Shown here: piece after piece, positions 34,103 to 42,064 of the stretch
Layout: every line of letters begins with the position of its first letter
How positions within the stretch are numbered: the stretch's first letter is position 1
From: Rhodococcus sp. 14-2470-1b
GTDB taxonomy: Bacteria; Actinomycetota; Actinomycetes; Mycobacteriales; Mycobacteriaceae
Assembly: GCF_002259415.1 (NCBI RefSeq)
Contig: NZ_NPFY01000019.1
Span: 62,001-126,000 of the forward strand
Direction of reading: 5' to 3'
Length of the DNA stretch: 64,000 bases
Notes under the pieces: generated by a model
The model's input: only the letters and a program-made list of their open reading frames with translations
Database searches by the model: none
Told to the model about the DNA's origin: nothing
Program-made: the position numbers and the translations under genes

Positions 34103-34518
34103 GTATCGAGGAGGGCCAGTCGCTTCCGAGTCGGATCGTGGAGAGAGTCGACCCGGAGAAGATGAAGCTCCTGTCGGCGCTGATGCGCGACCCCAACCCG
34201 ATTCATTTCGATCGCGGAGCCGTCGCCCAACTCGGCATGGGTGACAAGACCGTCAATCAAGGTCCGAGCAACATGGCGTACGTGCTGTCGATGCTCGGCC
34301 AGTGGGCGGGGGGCTCCGATCGGATCATCCACTATCGATTCCGGTTTCTGGGCAATGTGTTCGAAGGCGACCGGCTGGAGGCGTCCGGAATCGTCATTTC
34401 TGTCCGCGAACGCAACGACGGTCTCGAAGTCGACTGTTCGCTGTCTCTGTCCGTCGTCGGAGGGACCGAGGTCCTCGCGGGAACCGGCACCGTACTACTA
34501 CCGAAGGACTTTGCATGA
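34099..34518 (+). CDS. MaoC-like dehydratase (catalytic subunit)
   Basis: A 139-aa hot-dog protein with catalytic segment MRDPNPIHFDRGAV (Asp-x4-His) and strand region RFRFLGNVFEGDRLEASG. ATG at 34099 overlaps the partner stop, and its stop overlaps the start of a mycofactocin-type SDR. Expected activity is hydration of an enoyl-CoA. The start is set by the overlap. Confidence 0.85.
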   Translation: MSIEEGQSLPSRIVERVDPEKMKLLSALMRDPNPIHFDRGAVAQLGMGDKTVNQGPSNMAYVLSMLGQWAGGSDRIIHYRFRFLGNVFEGDRLEASGIVISVRERNDGLEVDCSLSLSVVGGTEVLAGTGTVLLPKDFA

Positions 34519-35354
34519 CCGGAAGACTCGAAGGCAAAGTAGCATTCATCACCGGCGCGGCACGCGGCCAAGGTCGCTCGCATGCAGTCAGATTGGCGCA
34601 GGAAGGCGCCGACATCATCGCCGTCGACATCTGCGAGAACATCGATACGGTCACCCCGTTCTACCCGCTTGCCACCGAGGAAGAACTGGCCGAGACGGTC
34701 AAGCAGGTCGAGGCCCTCGATCGCCGCATCTTTGCCCGGCGAGCCGACGTCCGTGACCTCGATCAGCTGCAGGCAGTGTTCGACGAGGGTGTCGCTGACT
34801 TGGGCCGCGTCGACATCGTCGTCGCCAATGCAGGTATCGCTACCTACGGGCTCTCGTGGGAACTGACGTCCGAACAGTGGAGGGACATGATCGACGTCAA
34901 TCTCACCGGCGTCTTCCACACGGCAAAGGTCGCCATTCCTTCTCTGATCAAGGCGGGCAACGGTGGGTCCATCGTGTTCACCAGTTCGATCGGTGGGCTC
35001 AAAGGCATTCAGCACGTTGCCCATTACGTTGCCGCAAAGCACGGCATCGTCGGGCTGATGCGGACAATGGCCAACGAGCTCGGTCAGTACAAGATCCGCG
35101 TCAACACCGTGCATCCGACCAACGTCGACACCATCATGATCCAGAACCCGGGGACCTACTCGATGTTCGCTCCGGGAGATCCGGAGCCGACCCAGGACAA
35201 GGCCATGGCTGGGTTCATGTCCCTCAACACGTTGCCGGTGCCGTGGATCGACCCTGTCGACATCAGCAACGCCGTGCTCTATCTCTCCAGTGACGAAGGC
35301 AGATACGTCACCGGTGTCACCCTGCCCGTGGATGCGGGCGCGTACGTCAAGTGA
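34515..35354 (+). CDS. Mycofactocin-coupled SDR family oxidoreductase (carveol dehydrogenase-like)
   Basis: A 279-aa SDR, paralogue of 1474-2304, with TGAARGQG, VVANAGIAT, catalytic YVAAK and the family-defining insertion after the second strand (NIDTVTPFYPLATEEEL). Mycofactocin-associated SDRs keep their NAD bound, so this would pass electrons from an alcohol to mycofactocin. The ATG is fixed by ATGA overlap with the MaoC gene. It is in the same operon as a ligase, hydratases and a PPOX-fold protein. Confidence 0.88.
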   Translation: MTGRLEGKVAFITGAARGQGRSHAVRLAQEGADIIAVDICENIDTVTPFYPLATEEELAETVKQVEALDRRIFARRADVRDLDQLQAVFDEGVADLGRVDIVVANAGIATYGLSWELTSEQWRDMIDVNLTGVFHTAKVAIPSLIKAGNGGSIVFTSSIGGLKGIQHVAHYVAAKHGIVGLMRTMANELGQYKIRVNTVHPTNVDTIMIQNPGTYSMFAPGDPEPTQDKAMAGFMSLNTLPVPWIDPVDISNAVLYLSSDEGRYVTGVTLPVDAGAYVK

Positions 35355-35364
35355 AAGGACCATC

Positions 35365-35820
35365 ATGACAACAACTCTCGTCGACCAGGACCTCGCCTAC
35401 CGCGCGCAGACGACGTTGACGGCTTATGCCTGGGCAGCCGACTCCGGTGATCTCGACAGGTTGCGTGATCTCGCGCTCGAGGACATAGCCGTCACACAGA
35501 CGACCCAGGAGAAGCACGGGATAGAGAACTTTCTCGACATCTACCGTGCGTTCGCGGCGTCCGAGACCGAGGTGTCGCGTCACGTTGTCACCAACACACT
35601 GGTGACGCCCGAGGGCGACGGTGTTCGCATCGATGCCTACTTCGAGGCGACATTGTTCAACCCCGGCGGCACTTCCCGGATCTTCGGTCGCTACTCCGAC
35701 TCATTGGTAGAGGTCGACGGTGATCTCAAGATCAAGCACAAGAGAATCTTCGTCGACCGAGTCATGGCTCTGCCGACTGCGACCGCAGCGTTCGTGCCGT
35801 ACGGATCCTCCGACTCGTGA
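35365..35820 (+). CDS. SnoaL-like / NTF2-fold protein
   Basis: A 151-aa NTF2-fold protein: helix YRAQTTLTAYAWAADSGDLDRL, then LALEDIAVTQ, SRHVVTNTLVTPEGDGV and terminal strands GDLKIKHKRIFVDRV. The RHVVTN segment places it with the SnoaL_4 group. AAAGGA lies before the ATG at 35365; an in-frame ATG at 35290 would run through the SDR end and is rejected. GTGA overlap couples it to the next gene. Function unknown; could be an isomerase or small hydrolase, or a binding protein. Confidence 0.78.
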   Translation: MTTTLVDQDLAYRAQTTLTAYAWAADSGDLDRLRDLALEDIAVTQTTQEKHGIENFLDIYRAFAASETEVSRHVVTNTLVTPEGDGVRIDAYFEATLFNPGGTSRIFGRYSDSLVEVDGDLKIKHKRIFVDRVMALPTATAAFVPYGSSDS

Positions 35821-36320
35821 GCCGGGTGGGAATCGACGACAACGAGAACCTCTCGTCGGTGCGCGCATCGATGGAAGGGCGCTCGGAGTTGATCGCGACC
35901 CAGACCGAGTGCACCTTCGCGTTCACCACCGAAGCAGGCTGGCCCGCGGGCGTCGTCATGAGTTACCTGTTCACGAGAGACAGGTTCTGGTTGACGGCGG
36001 CCGCCGGCCGGGCGCACGTTCGCGCCGCGGTGCGCGATCCCCGCGTGAGCTTGGTGATCTCCAATGCCGGCACGTCGTTGCCGGGCCGCCGGATGGTCTC
36101 GATTAGAGGTAAGGCCACTGTGCACGACGAGACCTCGGTGAAAACGTGGTTCTATCCGGAGTTTTCGCGGCATCTCGCACCAGGGGATCCCGACGCCTTC
36201 GCGCGACTACTGGACAGCCCGGAACGCGTCGTTCTCGAAGTCGAGCCGGTTCGCATCGCCGTCAGCCATGATTCGACGAAGATGCCCGGTGACGGACGTG
36301 GTGGTCGGATCAGCGCTTGA
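35817..36320 (+). CDS. Pyridoxamine 5'-phosphate oxidase-fold (PPOX/FDOR) flavin or F420 protein
   Basis: A 167-aa split-barrel protein. The strand pattern CTFAFTTEAGWPAGVVMSYLF, DRFWLTAAAGRAHVRAAVRD and PRVSLVISNAG, RRMVSIRGKATVHD is typical of PPOX-class F420- or flavin-dependent oxidoreductases of actinobacteria. Such proteins often reduce enone-like double bonds. It starts at GTG overlapping the SnoaL-like stop and ends one base before the convergent SnoaL-like gene at 36321, with no terminator visible between them. Confidence 0.8.
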   Translation: MSRVGIDDNENLSSVRASMEGRSELIATQTECTFAFTTEAGWPAGVVMSYLFTRDRFWLTAAAGRAHVRAAVRDPRVSLVISNAGTSLPGRRMVSIRGKATVHDETSVKTWFYPEFSRHLAPGDPDAFARLLDSPERVVLEVEPVRIAVSHDSTKMPGDGRGGRISA

Positions 36321-36836
36321 TCAGGCGCGGTAGGTGCTCCAGGTGGGCGCGGACTCGGGATAATCCGCTTCGGCATATCGAGTCTGCGGCCACCTGATCC
36401 GCTTGCCCGTGCGGAAGCTTGCGCTCATGGCTTCGAACGGTACCGCGTACATGAAGGTGACCTCGCGGTGCTGGAACCGCCACTCACCGTCGAAGGCGTA
36501 CAGGTCCGAGTAGCGAAACGCCGTTAGCATCAGCGTGTCTCGGACGGCGAGTTCGGCATGCCCGGTCATCCGGCCCGTTGCGGTGGTTGCGCTTTCGACG
36601 GTGATCAGGTGGATCTCCGGGGTGTGCAGCATGGTGGTGTAGCGATCCATGCTGCCGACGTAGAACTCTCGGAGCTCGTCTTGGCCACGCAGAGTACTGC
36701 CGGCCACCGCGAACGTGGCTTCGGGCGTGTACATCCCGAGGACCGCGTCGATGTCGTGGTCGTCCACCGCCATCGAGTAGGCGCCTGCCAGGTCGCGGAT
36801 CGCGTCCTTGGCGATCAGTACGTCGAGTCGGTCCAT
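36321..36836 (-). CDS. SnoaL-like / NTF2-fold protein
   Basis: A 171-aa NTF2-fold protein: IAKDAIRDLAGAYSMAVDDHD, VLGMYTPEATFAV, TPEIHLITVESATTATGRMT, then strands WRFQHREVTFMYA. This Asp/His-containing pattern resembles the SnoaL-like group near ring-hydroxylating oxygenase beta subunits and KSI-like proteins; no activity can be assigned. ATG at 36836 has AAGGAG upstream. It follows another SnoaL-like gene by 72 bp, with a hairpin between. Confidence 0.8.
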   Translation of the reverse strand: MDRLDVLIAKDAIRDLAGAYSMAVDDHDIDAVLGMYTPEATFAVAGSTLRGQDELREFYVGSMDRYTTMLHTPEIHLITVESATTATGRMTGHAELAVRDTLMLTAFRYSDLYAFDGEWRFQHREVTFMYAVPFEAMSASFRTGKRIRWPQTRYAEADYPESAPTWSTYRA

Positions 36837-36857
36837 GAGTCTCCTTCCCACGCCCGT

Positions 36858-36896
36858 CAGCGGCGTGTGCACGTAGCTCACGCACACACGCCGCTG
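36858..36896 (-). terminator. Hairpin between two SnoaL-like genes
   Basis: CAGCGGCGTGTG (36858-36869) pairs perfectly over 12 bp with CACACGCCGCTG (36885-36896), loop 15 bases. On the minus strand it follows the stop of the gene at 36909-37322 by 12 bp and precedes the next ribosome site, so it may attenuate expression of the downstream gene. Confidence 0.6.
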
Positions 36897-36908
36897 ATCG
36901 AGAAGCTG

Positions 36909-37322
36909 TCAGGCCTCGAACCCCTCCATCTGGGGCGGGGTGAGAGGCGAGATGACGCGGGAAGCGATTTTCCACCCGTCGTCGGTGCGGACGTACGTGT
37001 CTTCGTTCAGCGCAATGGCTTTGAACGCCGCGCCACCGTTGGTGTGGCCCTCGGAGAACACGTAATTGGTGCCGTGCGCGGTGGTGTCGGAATCGAAGTG
37101 CACGATGTGATTGGTGATGATGTGGAACTGATCCTTCACCTGCTCGGCATCACGCTCGAAGAAGTCGAGGATCGCCTCGTGACCCTCGTACTTCGCCAGG
37201 CCCACCGGCGTCGCATCCCACACGGCGTCGACGGCGAACGCACTCAGAGCCAGTTTGGGATCGAACTTGTCCAATCCCAACGCGTAGGTATGTGTTGCGG
37301 AAATGATCTCACTGACACTCAT
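36909..37322 (-). CDS. SnoaL-like / NTF2-fold protein
   Basis: A 137-aa NTF2-fold protein with helix ISATHTYALGLDKFDPKLAL, VDAVWDATPVGLAKYEGHEA, a central HIITNHIVHFDSDTTAHG and final strands GWKIASRVISPL. It overlaps no neighbour but sits 9 bp downstream of the nicotinoprotein alcohol dehydrogenase gene, so the two are in one unit. Its tight linkage to that enzyme makes a role on the product aldehyde or ketone possible, but nothing in the sequence proves it. Confidence 0.8.
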   Translation of the reverse strand: MSVSEIISATHTYALGLDKFDPKLALSAFAVDAVWDATPVGLAKYEGHEAILDFFERDAEQVKDQFHIITNHIVHFDSDTTAHGTNYVFSEGHTNGGAAFKAIALNEDTYVRTDDGWKIASRVISPLTPPQMEGFEA

Positions 37323-37331
37323 TCGAGCCTC

Positions 37332-38453
37332 CTACTCGTCGTACATGATGACGCCGCGGATGTTCTTGCCGTCGCGCATGTCCTGGATGGCCTCGTTGAT
37401 CTGTTCGAGCTTGTAGGTCTTGGTGACCAGCTCGTCGAGCATGAATTCGCCGCGGCGGTACATGTCGGCGATCAACGGGATGTCGCGGCGGGCCGTCGTG
37501 GTTCCGTACAACGTGCCTTGCAGGCGCTTTCCGGACATCGCGAAGGTGAACAAATCGAATGGCACGTCGCGCTGGGTGACCGGGGCCGCAGAGGTGAGCA
37601 CTAGGGTGCCGCCGCGTCGCGTCATTTCCTGTGCTGGGTTGAGGAGGTGACCGTAGGCGATGTCGACAGTGATGAGCACCTTGTCTGCACCCTGGCCGTT
37701 GGAGAGCGTATCGACGAGTTCCTTGGCCTGATCGAGGTTTTCGACGGTATGCGTTGCGCCGAAGAGCTTCGCCTGATCGCGCTTGTACTCGACGGGATCG
37801 ACGGCGACGATGTTCTTCGCGCCCTTGTGGCGGGCGCCCTGGACTGCGTTCATGCCGACGCCGCCGGTACCGATGACGACGACGGTTTCACCCAGGGCGA
37901 CCTCGGCCGCATACACGGAGGATCCCCAGCCGGTCGGCACACCGCAACCGATGAGGGCGGCCTTGTCGAGGGGAATGTCCTTGCCGATCTTCACGCAGGA
38001 GTCGATGTTGGCGACGACGTACGGCGAGAAGGTTCCGAGGAACGAGAAGGGGCCGACGCCCTGGCCACGAGCATGTACGCGATGGGTGCCGTCGGGTGCG
38101 AAACCAGCGAGCACGCCTGCGCCCATCTCGCACATGTTCGAGCGGCCGATGGTGCACATCTGACAATGCCCACACGAGGGAAGGAACGACAGCACGACGT
38201 GGTCGCCGACCTCGAAGCCGGTGACGTCGGGACCGAGCTCCTCGATGACGCCTGCACCCTCGTGACCACCGATGATGGGTGCCCAGTCGAGCGGGATGTC
38301 GCCGGTGTCGACGTGGTCGTCGCTGTGGCAGATTCCCGACGCCGCGAGCTTGATGCGCACTTCACGGCTCTTGGGTGGATCGATCTCGATTTCTTCGACA
38401 CTCCAGCCCGAGCGCGTGCCGGGTTCCCAGATCAAGGCTCCGATGGTTTTCAC
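37332..38453 (-). CDS. NDMA-dependent (mycofactocin-linked) zinc alcohol dehydrogenase
   Basis: A 373-aa zinc alcohol dehydrogenase of the actinobacterial nicotinoprotein type. The catalytic zinc region has GICHSDDH and GGHEGAGV, the structural zinc is held by four Cys in CGHCQMCTIGRSNMC, and VIGTGGVGMNAVQG binds NAD. Members of this family hold NAD tightly and are recycled in vitro by N,N-dimethyl-4-nitrosoaniline and in vivo by mycofactocin. I chose GTG at 38453, six bases after AAGGAG, which gives the family's usual length; an open frame continues upstream but has no start of similar quality. It oxidises an alcohol to the aldehyde. Confidence 0.9.
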   Translation of the reverse strand: MKTIGALIWEPGTRSGWSVEEIEIDPPKSREVRIKLAASGICHSDDHVDTGDIPLDWAPIIGGHEGAGVIEELGPDVTGFEVGDHVVLSFLPSCGHCQMCTIGRSNMCEMGAGVLAGFAPDGTHRVHARGQGVGPFSFLGTFSPYVVANIDSCVKIGKDIPLDKAALIGCGVPTGWGSSVYAAEVALGETVVVIGTGGVGMNAVQGARHKGAKNIVAVDPVEYKRDQAKLFGATHTVENLDQAKELVDTLSNGQGADKVLITVDIAYGHLLNPAQEMTRRGGTLVLTSAAPVTQRDVPFDLFTFAMSGKRLQGTLYGTTTARRDIPLIADMYRRGEFMLDELVTKTYKLEQINEAIQDMRDGKNIRGVIMYDE

Positions 38454-38540
38454 TTCATGCTCCTTCGACGCGACCGAACGGTGCTGTCCACGTGAGACGT
38501 TGGATTGATGCGCACCCGTATATGTGACTCCTGTCACCAT

Positions 38541-38561
38541 AACCATGATAATGATTAGTGT
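38541..38561. promoter_or_regulatory. Divergent promoter element with ATGATTA and TTAGTGT
   Basis: Between the alcohol dehydrogenase and thioesterase genes the AT-rich stretch contains ATGATTA (38551-38557) overlapping TTAGTGT (38555-38561). TAGTGT at 38556-38561 could be a -10 box for the plus strand. The heptamer is the recurring island element. No clear -35 box. Confidence 0.4.
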
Positions 38562-38606
38562 AAAGGGTGGGATGTTAGAAAGTGAGTACAGAAAGAGGTG
38601 CCGCAG

Positions 38607-39020
38607 ATGGTCGACCATCCGACTAGCCAGACCTTCACGCTTGCCTACGGAGACTGCGATGCCATCGGTATCTCGTACTTCGCGATGAACTATCCCTGGA
38701 TGGAACGCACCTACAGCGTGTGGCTGCATTCCTACGGTTTGGACAGTCACACGATGATGGACGCCATCGGGGTCGGTACCGTCGGATTCGGTTCCGAGTG
38801 CACCTATCTCACGTCATGCCGCGTGTTCGACGAGATCGATTGCGGCATGGAACTCGATCACCTCGGGACCACCTCCTACATCGTCGGGTTCCCGTTCACG
38901 CGCGCCGGCGAGCGCGTTGCCTACGGCAAGATCAAGTACGCCGTGCGAGGGCCCGACGGGCTCAAAGCCCCGATTCCCGACACTCTGCGCGACGCGCTTT
39001 CCGCCCTCGAACGTCCGTGA
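38607..39020 (+). CDS. 4-hydroxybenzoyl-CoA thioesterase-type hot-dog protein
   Basis: A 137-aa acyl-CoA thioesterase of the 4HBT group. The catalytic segment reads LAYGDCDAIGISYFAMNYPWMER, where the Asp follows the family's GDxDxxG pattern, and the C-terminal half has a normal strand order (GSECTYLTSCRVFDEIDCG). It would release CoA from a pathway thioester, for example to prevent CoA trapping. ATG at 38607 is preferred (AAAGAGG 8 bases upstream) to GTG 38598. Its stop overlaps the MFS start (GTGA). Confidence 0.83.
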   Translation: MVDHPTSQTFTLAYGDCDAIGISYFAMNYPWMERTYSVWLHSYGLDSHTMMDAIGVGTVGFGSECTYLTSCRVFDEIDCGMELDHLGTTSYIVGFPFTRAGERVAYGKIKYAVRGPDGLKAPIPDTLRDALSALERP

Positions 39021-40285
39021 CGGCGCACACCGAGTCCGCTGTTCGGGTTGTCGCCCGTCGGCGTCGAATGTTGGGCGCCGCCACCGCAGCAACGTTTGCC
39101 GCACTCGTCGTCGGATCGAACGTGCCCGGGCCGCTGCTTCCGATGTATGCAGACCGGATGGCACTCTCGACGTTCACGGTGTCTGCGCTGTTCGCAACCT
39201 ATCTCGTGGCATTGGTCGTGACGTTCACCGTGATGGCACGCACGCATCTCACTCGCTATGCGTGGCTGCTGTTGCCGGGGTCCGTGGCCGGCGGGATCGT
39301 CGCCGATGTCGCACTGATGATGGGCGGCGATTCCGTCGTCGCACTCTTCGTCGGCAGGTATCTGACCGGCACATGTGTCGGGGTGGCCACGGGTGCGGCT
39401 GCGACCATCGCCGTGGCGGCGCGCGGCGAAAAGGGGCGGACCATCGCAGCTTCGGGCGCCATTTTCGGGTCGTTCGTCGGCCTCATCCTCGGAGCCGTCG
39501 TAGCCGAGTACCTTCCGGGACCGACCACTACTGTGTACCTGATTCACATGGGCTTGCTCGTGACCGTCGTGGCGGTTCTCGTGATCGCTCTCTACCGCTC
39601 ACGGGAAATCCTGCGCGCTGCGCTGGTCGAACCGGTGGTTGTCGGCGCTGAAGTGAGCACCACCGAGCGCGACGCCCGTGCTCGCGCCGCGGGTTACGGT
39701 ATCGGACTCGCGGGGTGGGCCATCGGCGGAATCGCCGTCGGGATTCTCCCGACGGCTGTCCGTGAGCAGACCGGTAGCTCGTCGCTGATCGTCGGCGCCC
39801 TCGCGCCGGTGGTGCTTCTGTCGATCGCGTGGCTCTCGCCCTTCGTCTTCACCGCTCTGCGGACGGCGCTGCGGCCGATCCAGTCGTTGATTCTCATCGC
39901 TGCCGGAGCCATCCTGTGCGCGGCGGGGGTTCTCGCGTCGAACTTGATGCTCGTTCTGGCCGGTTGCGTGTGCTGGGGGCTCGGGCAAGGGTTCGCCTAC
40001 GCATGCGGGCTCCGGATCCTGACGCGCGGCGCATCTGCCGTCGAGCAGGGGCGTATCGCCTCACGATTCGCCTCGTTCAGTTACGGGCTGACTGCCGTGC
40101 TCGCGCTGGTCACCGGTGCAGTGTCGACCGCATGGGGGAGCGCGGCGGGGATGGCAACGGCAGGAGTGGTTTTCGTGGTGCTGTGCTCTGTAGTTGCACT
40201 ACTCGGTCACGGCCGGTGGGAAGTATCGGCCGAACCGCTAGGACCAGAACTGCTCCAGCCAGGAAGCATCACCCGCGTGCAGTGA
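39017..40285 (+). CDS. MFS transporter
   Basis: A 422-aa protein with 12 predicted membrane helices. Visible are PGPLLPMYADRMALSTFTVSALF in the first helices and the repeated GLGQGFAYACGLRIL region in the second half, as in drug/metabolite-type MFS carriers. It starts at GTG 39017, overlapping the thioesterase stop, so export of the free acid released by the thioesterase is one reading; import is the other. Its last 48 bp overlap the convergent SnoaL-like gene. Confidence 0.85.
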   Translation: MTAHTESAVRVVARRRRMLGAATAATFAALVVGSNVPGPLLPMYADRMALSTFTVSALFATYLVALVVTFTVMARTHLTRYAWLLLPGSVAGGIVADVALMMGGDSVVALFVGRYLTGTCVGVATGAAATIAVAARGEKGRTIAASGAIFGSFVGLILGAVVAEYLPGPTTTVYLIHMGLLVTVVAVLVIALYRSREILRAALVEPVVVGAEVSTTERDARARAAGYGIGLAGWAIGGIAVGILPTAVREQTGSSSLIVGALAPVVLLSIAWLSPFVFTALRTALRPIQSLILIAAGAILCAAGVLASNLMLVLAGCVCWGLGQGFAYACGLRILTRGASAVEQGRIASRFASFSYGLTAVLALVTGAVSTAWGSAAGMATAGVVFVVLCSVVALLGHGRWEVSAEPLGPELLQPGSITRVQ

Positions 40286-40798
40286 CTCGGGCCAGTCCGC
40301 AGGTCGCCGATCTCCGTAGGCTCGCATGCTGTTCGGGTCACCGAGGCCGGCTGCGTACTCACTCGTGGGTAGGTAGTACATGTAGGACATCAATCGATCC
40401 TGGATCCTCCAGGTGCCGTCGACGCGTCGATAGACGTCTCGATATCGCAGTGCCGTCACCATCGGGACGCCGTTGCGCACCAACTCCGCATGCCCGACGG
40501 CTATCCCGATGGCGCGGTCGGGGTCACTGCCGTCGAACCGGATGACGTGACCGTGCGTGACGTGGTTCGTCGGTCCGAGCGCGTCGAATCTGCCCTGAAA
40601 GACGTCGACGATGGCGTCGATGCCCGACGCCGAGAACACGCCGTCGGCGGACCGCATGGTCGCATCGGCGGTGAACAGGGCTCTGATCCCCGTGGTGTTC
40701 CGTTCGTCCATGGCGAGGCAGTAGAGAATAGGGAGTTCGCCGATGGCAGTGCGTGATTCGATTCGCTCGAGGCGTGTTTCGACGTCGGAGGTGGGCAT
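40238..40798 (-). CDS. SnoaL-like / NTF2-fold protein
   Basis: A 186-aa NTF2-fold protein: RTAIGELPILYCLAMDERNTTG, ALFTADATMRS, GPTNHVTHGHVIRF, and TWRIQDRLMSYMYYLP near the end. It overlaps the 3' end of the MFS gene on the other strand. It is most like 36321-36836 in layout, including the C-terminal tail that follows the last strand. No function assigned. Confidence 0.8.
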   Translation of the reverse strand: MPTSDVETRLERIESRTAIGELPILYCLAMDERNTTGIRALFTADATMRSADGVFSASGIDAIVDVFQGRFDALGPTNHVTHGHVIRFDGSDPDRAIGIAVGHAELVRNGVPMVTALRYRDVYRRVDGTWRIQDRLMSYMYYLPTSEYAAGLGDPNSMRAYGDRRPADWPESLHAGDASWLEQFWS

Positions 40799-40875
40799 CT
40801 CGCGGATCTTCTTCCGATTCCGGTATTTCCTGGACAGGACGCCAGGGGCGGCCCATCATGAACTGCATCAGTATA

Positions 40876-40887
40876 TGCGCATGATTA
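40876..40887. promoter_or_regulatory. TGCGCATGATTA element upstream of binding-protein gene
   Basis: The 12-mer TGCGCATGATTA lies 19 bp upstream of the ABC binding-protein start. Its exact reverse complement, TAATCATGCGCA, occurs at 51091-51102 at the start of the Baeyer-Villiger monooxygenase gene. The sequence CATGATTA within it is the recurring island octamer. Confidence 0.45.
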
Positions 40888-40906
40888 CCAGGAAATGAGT
40901 GCAACG

Positions 40907-42061
40907 ATGAAAAGGTTTGCTGTCCCGGCGTTGGCTGCCGCCGCGGTACTCGGCATCGCCGGATGTAGCGGCGGAAGCGGAGGAGGAAGCACCGCCTCGG
41001 GAAAAATGCCGTCGGAAATCACGCTCTTCTCCGTCACGGACAAGACCGGAACGTTGTCCTATGCCGGATCCAACCAACTCAAGGGAATCGAGCTGGCGAT
41101 CGATGAGATCAACGGCGAGAAGTACCTGGGCGAGTCGACGGTGAAGTTGGAGAGCCGCGACACCGCAGGCGAGGCGCAGACCGCCGCGAGCCAGGTCACT
41201 GAAGCGACCGTCAACCCCGAAGTCGCCGCGATCCTCGGCACAGTCACCAGCGCGCAGTCCATCGCCGTCGCGCCTCTTGCGCAAGCGGCCAAGGTGCCCA
41301 TCGTGTTCACCCAGTCCGGCAGCGAAGGCACACTCGTCGGCGAATACACCTACCGTGCAACCGCTCCCATGGCGACCTATTACGACCAGGCCGGTGAGTA
41401 CCTTCAGCAAGAGGGCGTGAAGACCCTCGGCGTTCTGTACAACAGCGCCAACCCGACCTTGACGCAGCTGTCGCAAACGACCATCCCGGAGATGGCCGAC
41501 CAATTCGGGTACACCGTGGCATCCACGTCGTCGGTGCAGAACACCACCCAGGATTTCACCGCGCCTATCGCGAAGATCCTCGCCGACAACCCGGACGGGA
41601 TCGCGATCATGATGAACGGTGCCCAGAACGCGACGGCTGTATCGCAGTTGCGTCAAGCCGGGTACGACGGAACCCTCGTCACCCACACCGGTTCCGGTGC
41701 AGGCAATCTCACGCCCGCGGGTCCGGCAGGCGCAGGCATGACCTGGCCCACCGACTTCACCTACCACGGCACCGATCCTGCGACGCAGGAGTTCGTCGCG
41801 GCCTACCGCGCCAAGTACAACGGCGAGAACCCGAACAATTACGCAGCCGAGGGATACGACGCTGCGTGGATGATCGCCCACGCCATCGAGAAGTCCGGTG
41901 GCGCGTCGCGCGAGGACATCCAGAACGGTCTCCAGCAGGTCGTGGCCGAGGGCTTCACCGGCGCCGAAGGTGACGTCACCTTCGAAGGCAACGACATGCG
42001 AGTCAAAGGCGCGGTCGTGCAATGGAACGGCACCGAAGAAGTCCTCCTGTCCGAAAAGTAG
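40907..42061 (+). CDS. Branched-chain amino-acid-type ABC substrate-binding lipoprotein (LivK-like)
   Basis: A 384-aa periplasmic-type binding protein anchored as a lipoprotein: signal peptide KRFAVPALAAAAVLG with lipobox IAGC, then a Gly/Ser linker. The mature part has the LivK/HAAT layout (MPSEITLFSVTDKTGTLSYAG, GSEGTLVGEYTYRATAPM, AEGYDAAWMIAHAIEKSGG). I chose ATG at 40907 because it gives a normal signal peptide; ATG 40895 is possible. The only matching ATPases are at 1-1477 about 40 kb away, so this may be the distant receptor for that importer. Ligand unknown. Confidence 0.88.
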   Translation: MKRFAVPALAAAAVLGIAGCSGGSGGGSTASGKMPSEITLFSVTDKTGTLSYAGSNQLKGIELAIDEINGEKYLGESTVKLESRDTAGEAQTAASQVTEATVNPEVAAILGTVTSAQSIAVAPLAQAAKVPIVFTQSGSEGTLVGEYTYRATAPMATYYDQAGEYLQQEGVKTLGVLYNSANPTLTQLSQTTIPEMADQFGYTVASTSSVQNTTQDFTAPIAKILADNPDGIAIMMNGAQNATAVSQLRQAGYDGTLVTHTGSGAGNLTPAGPAGAGMTWPTDFTYHGTDPATQEFVAAYRAKYNGENPNNYAAEGYDAAWMIAHAIEKSGGASREDIQNGLQQVVAEGFTGAEGDVTFEGNDMRVKGAVVQWNGTEEVLLSEK

Positions 42062-42064
42062 CCC

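Noticed and set aside
1..42061. Treating the LivG/LivF genes and the distant binding protein as one proven transporter
   Set aside because: They are 40 kb apart and the permeases are outside the window; pairing is only a possibility.
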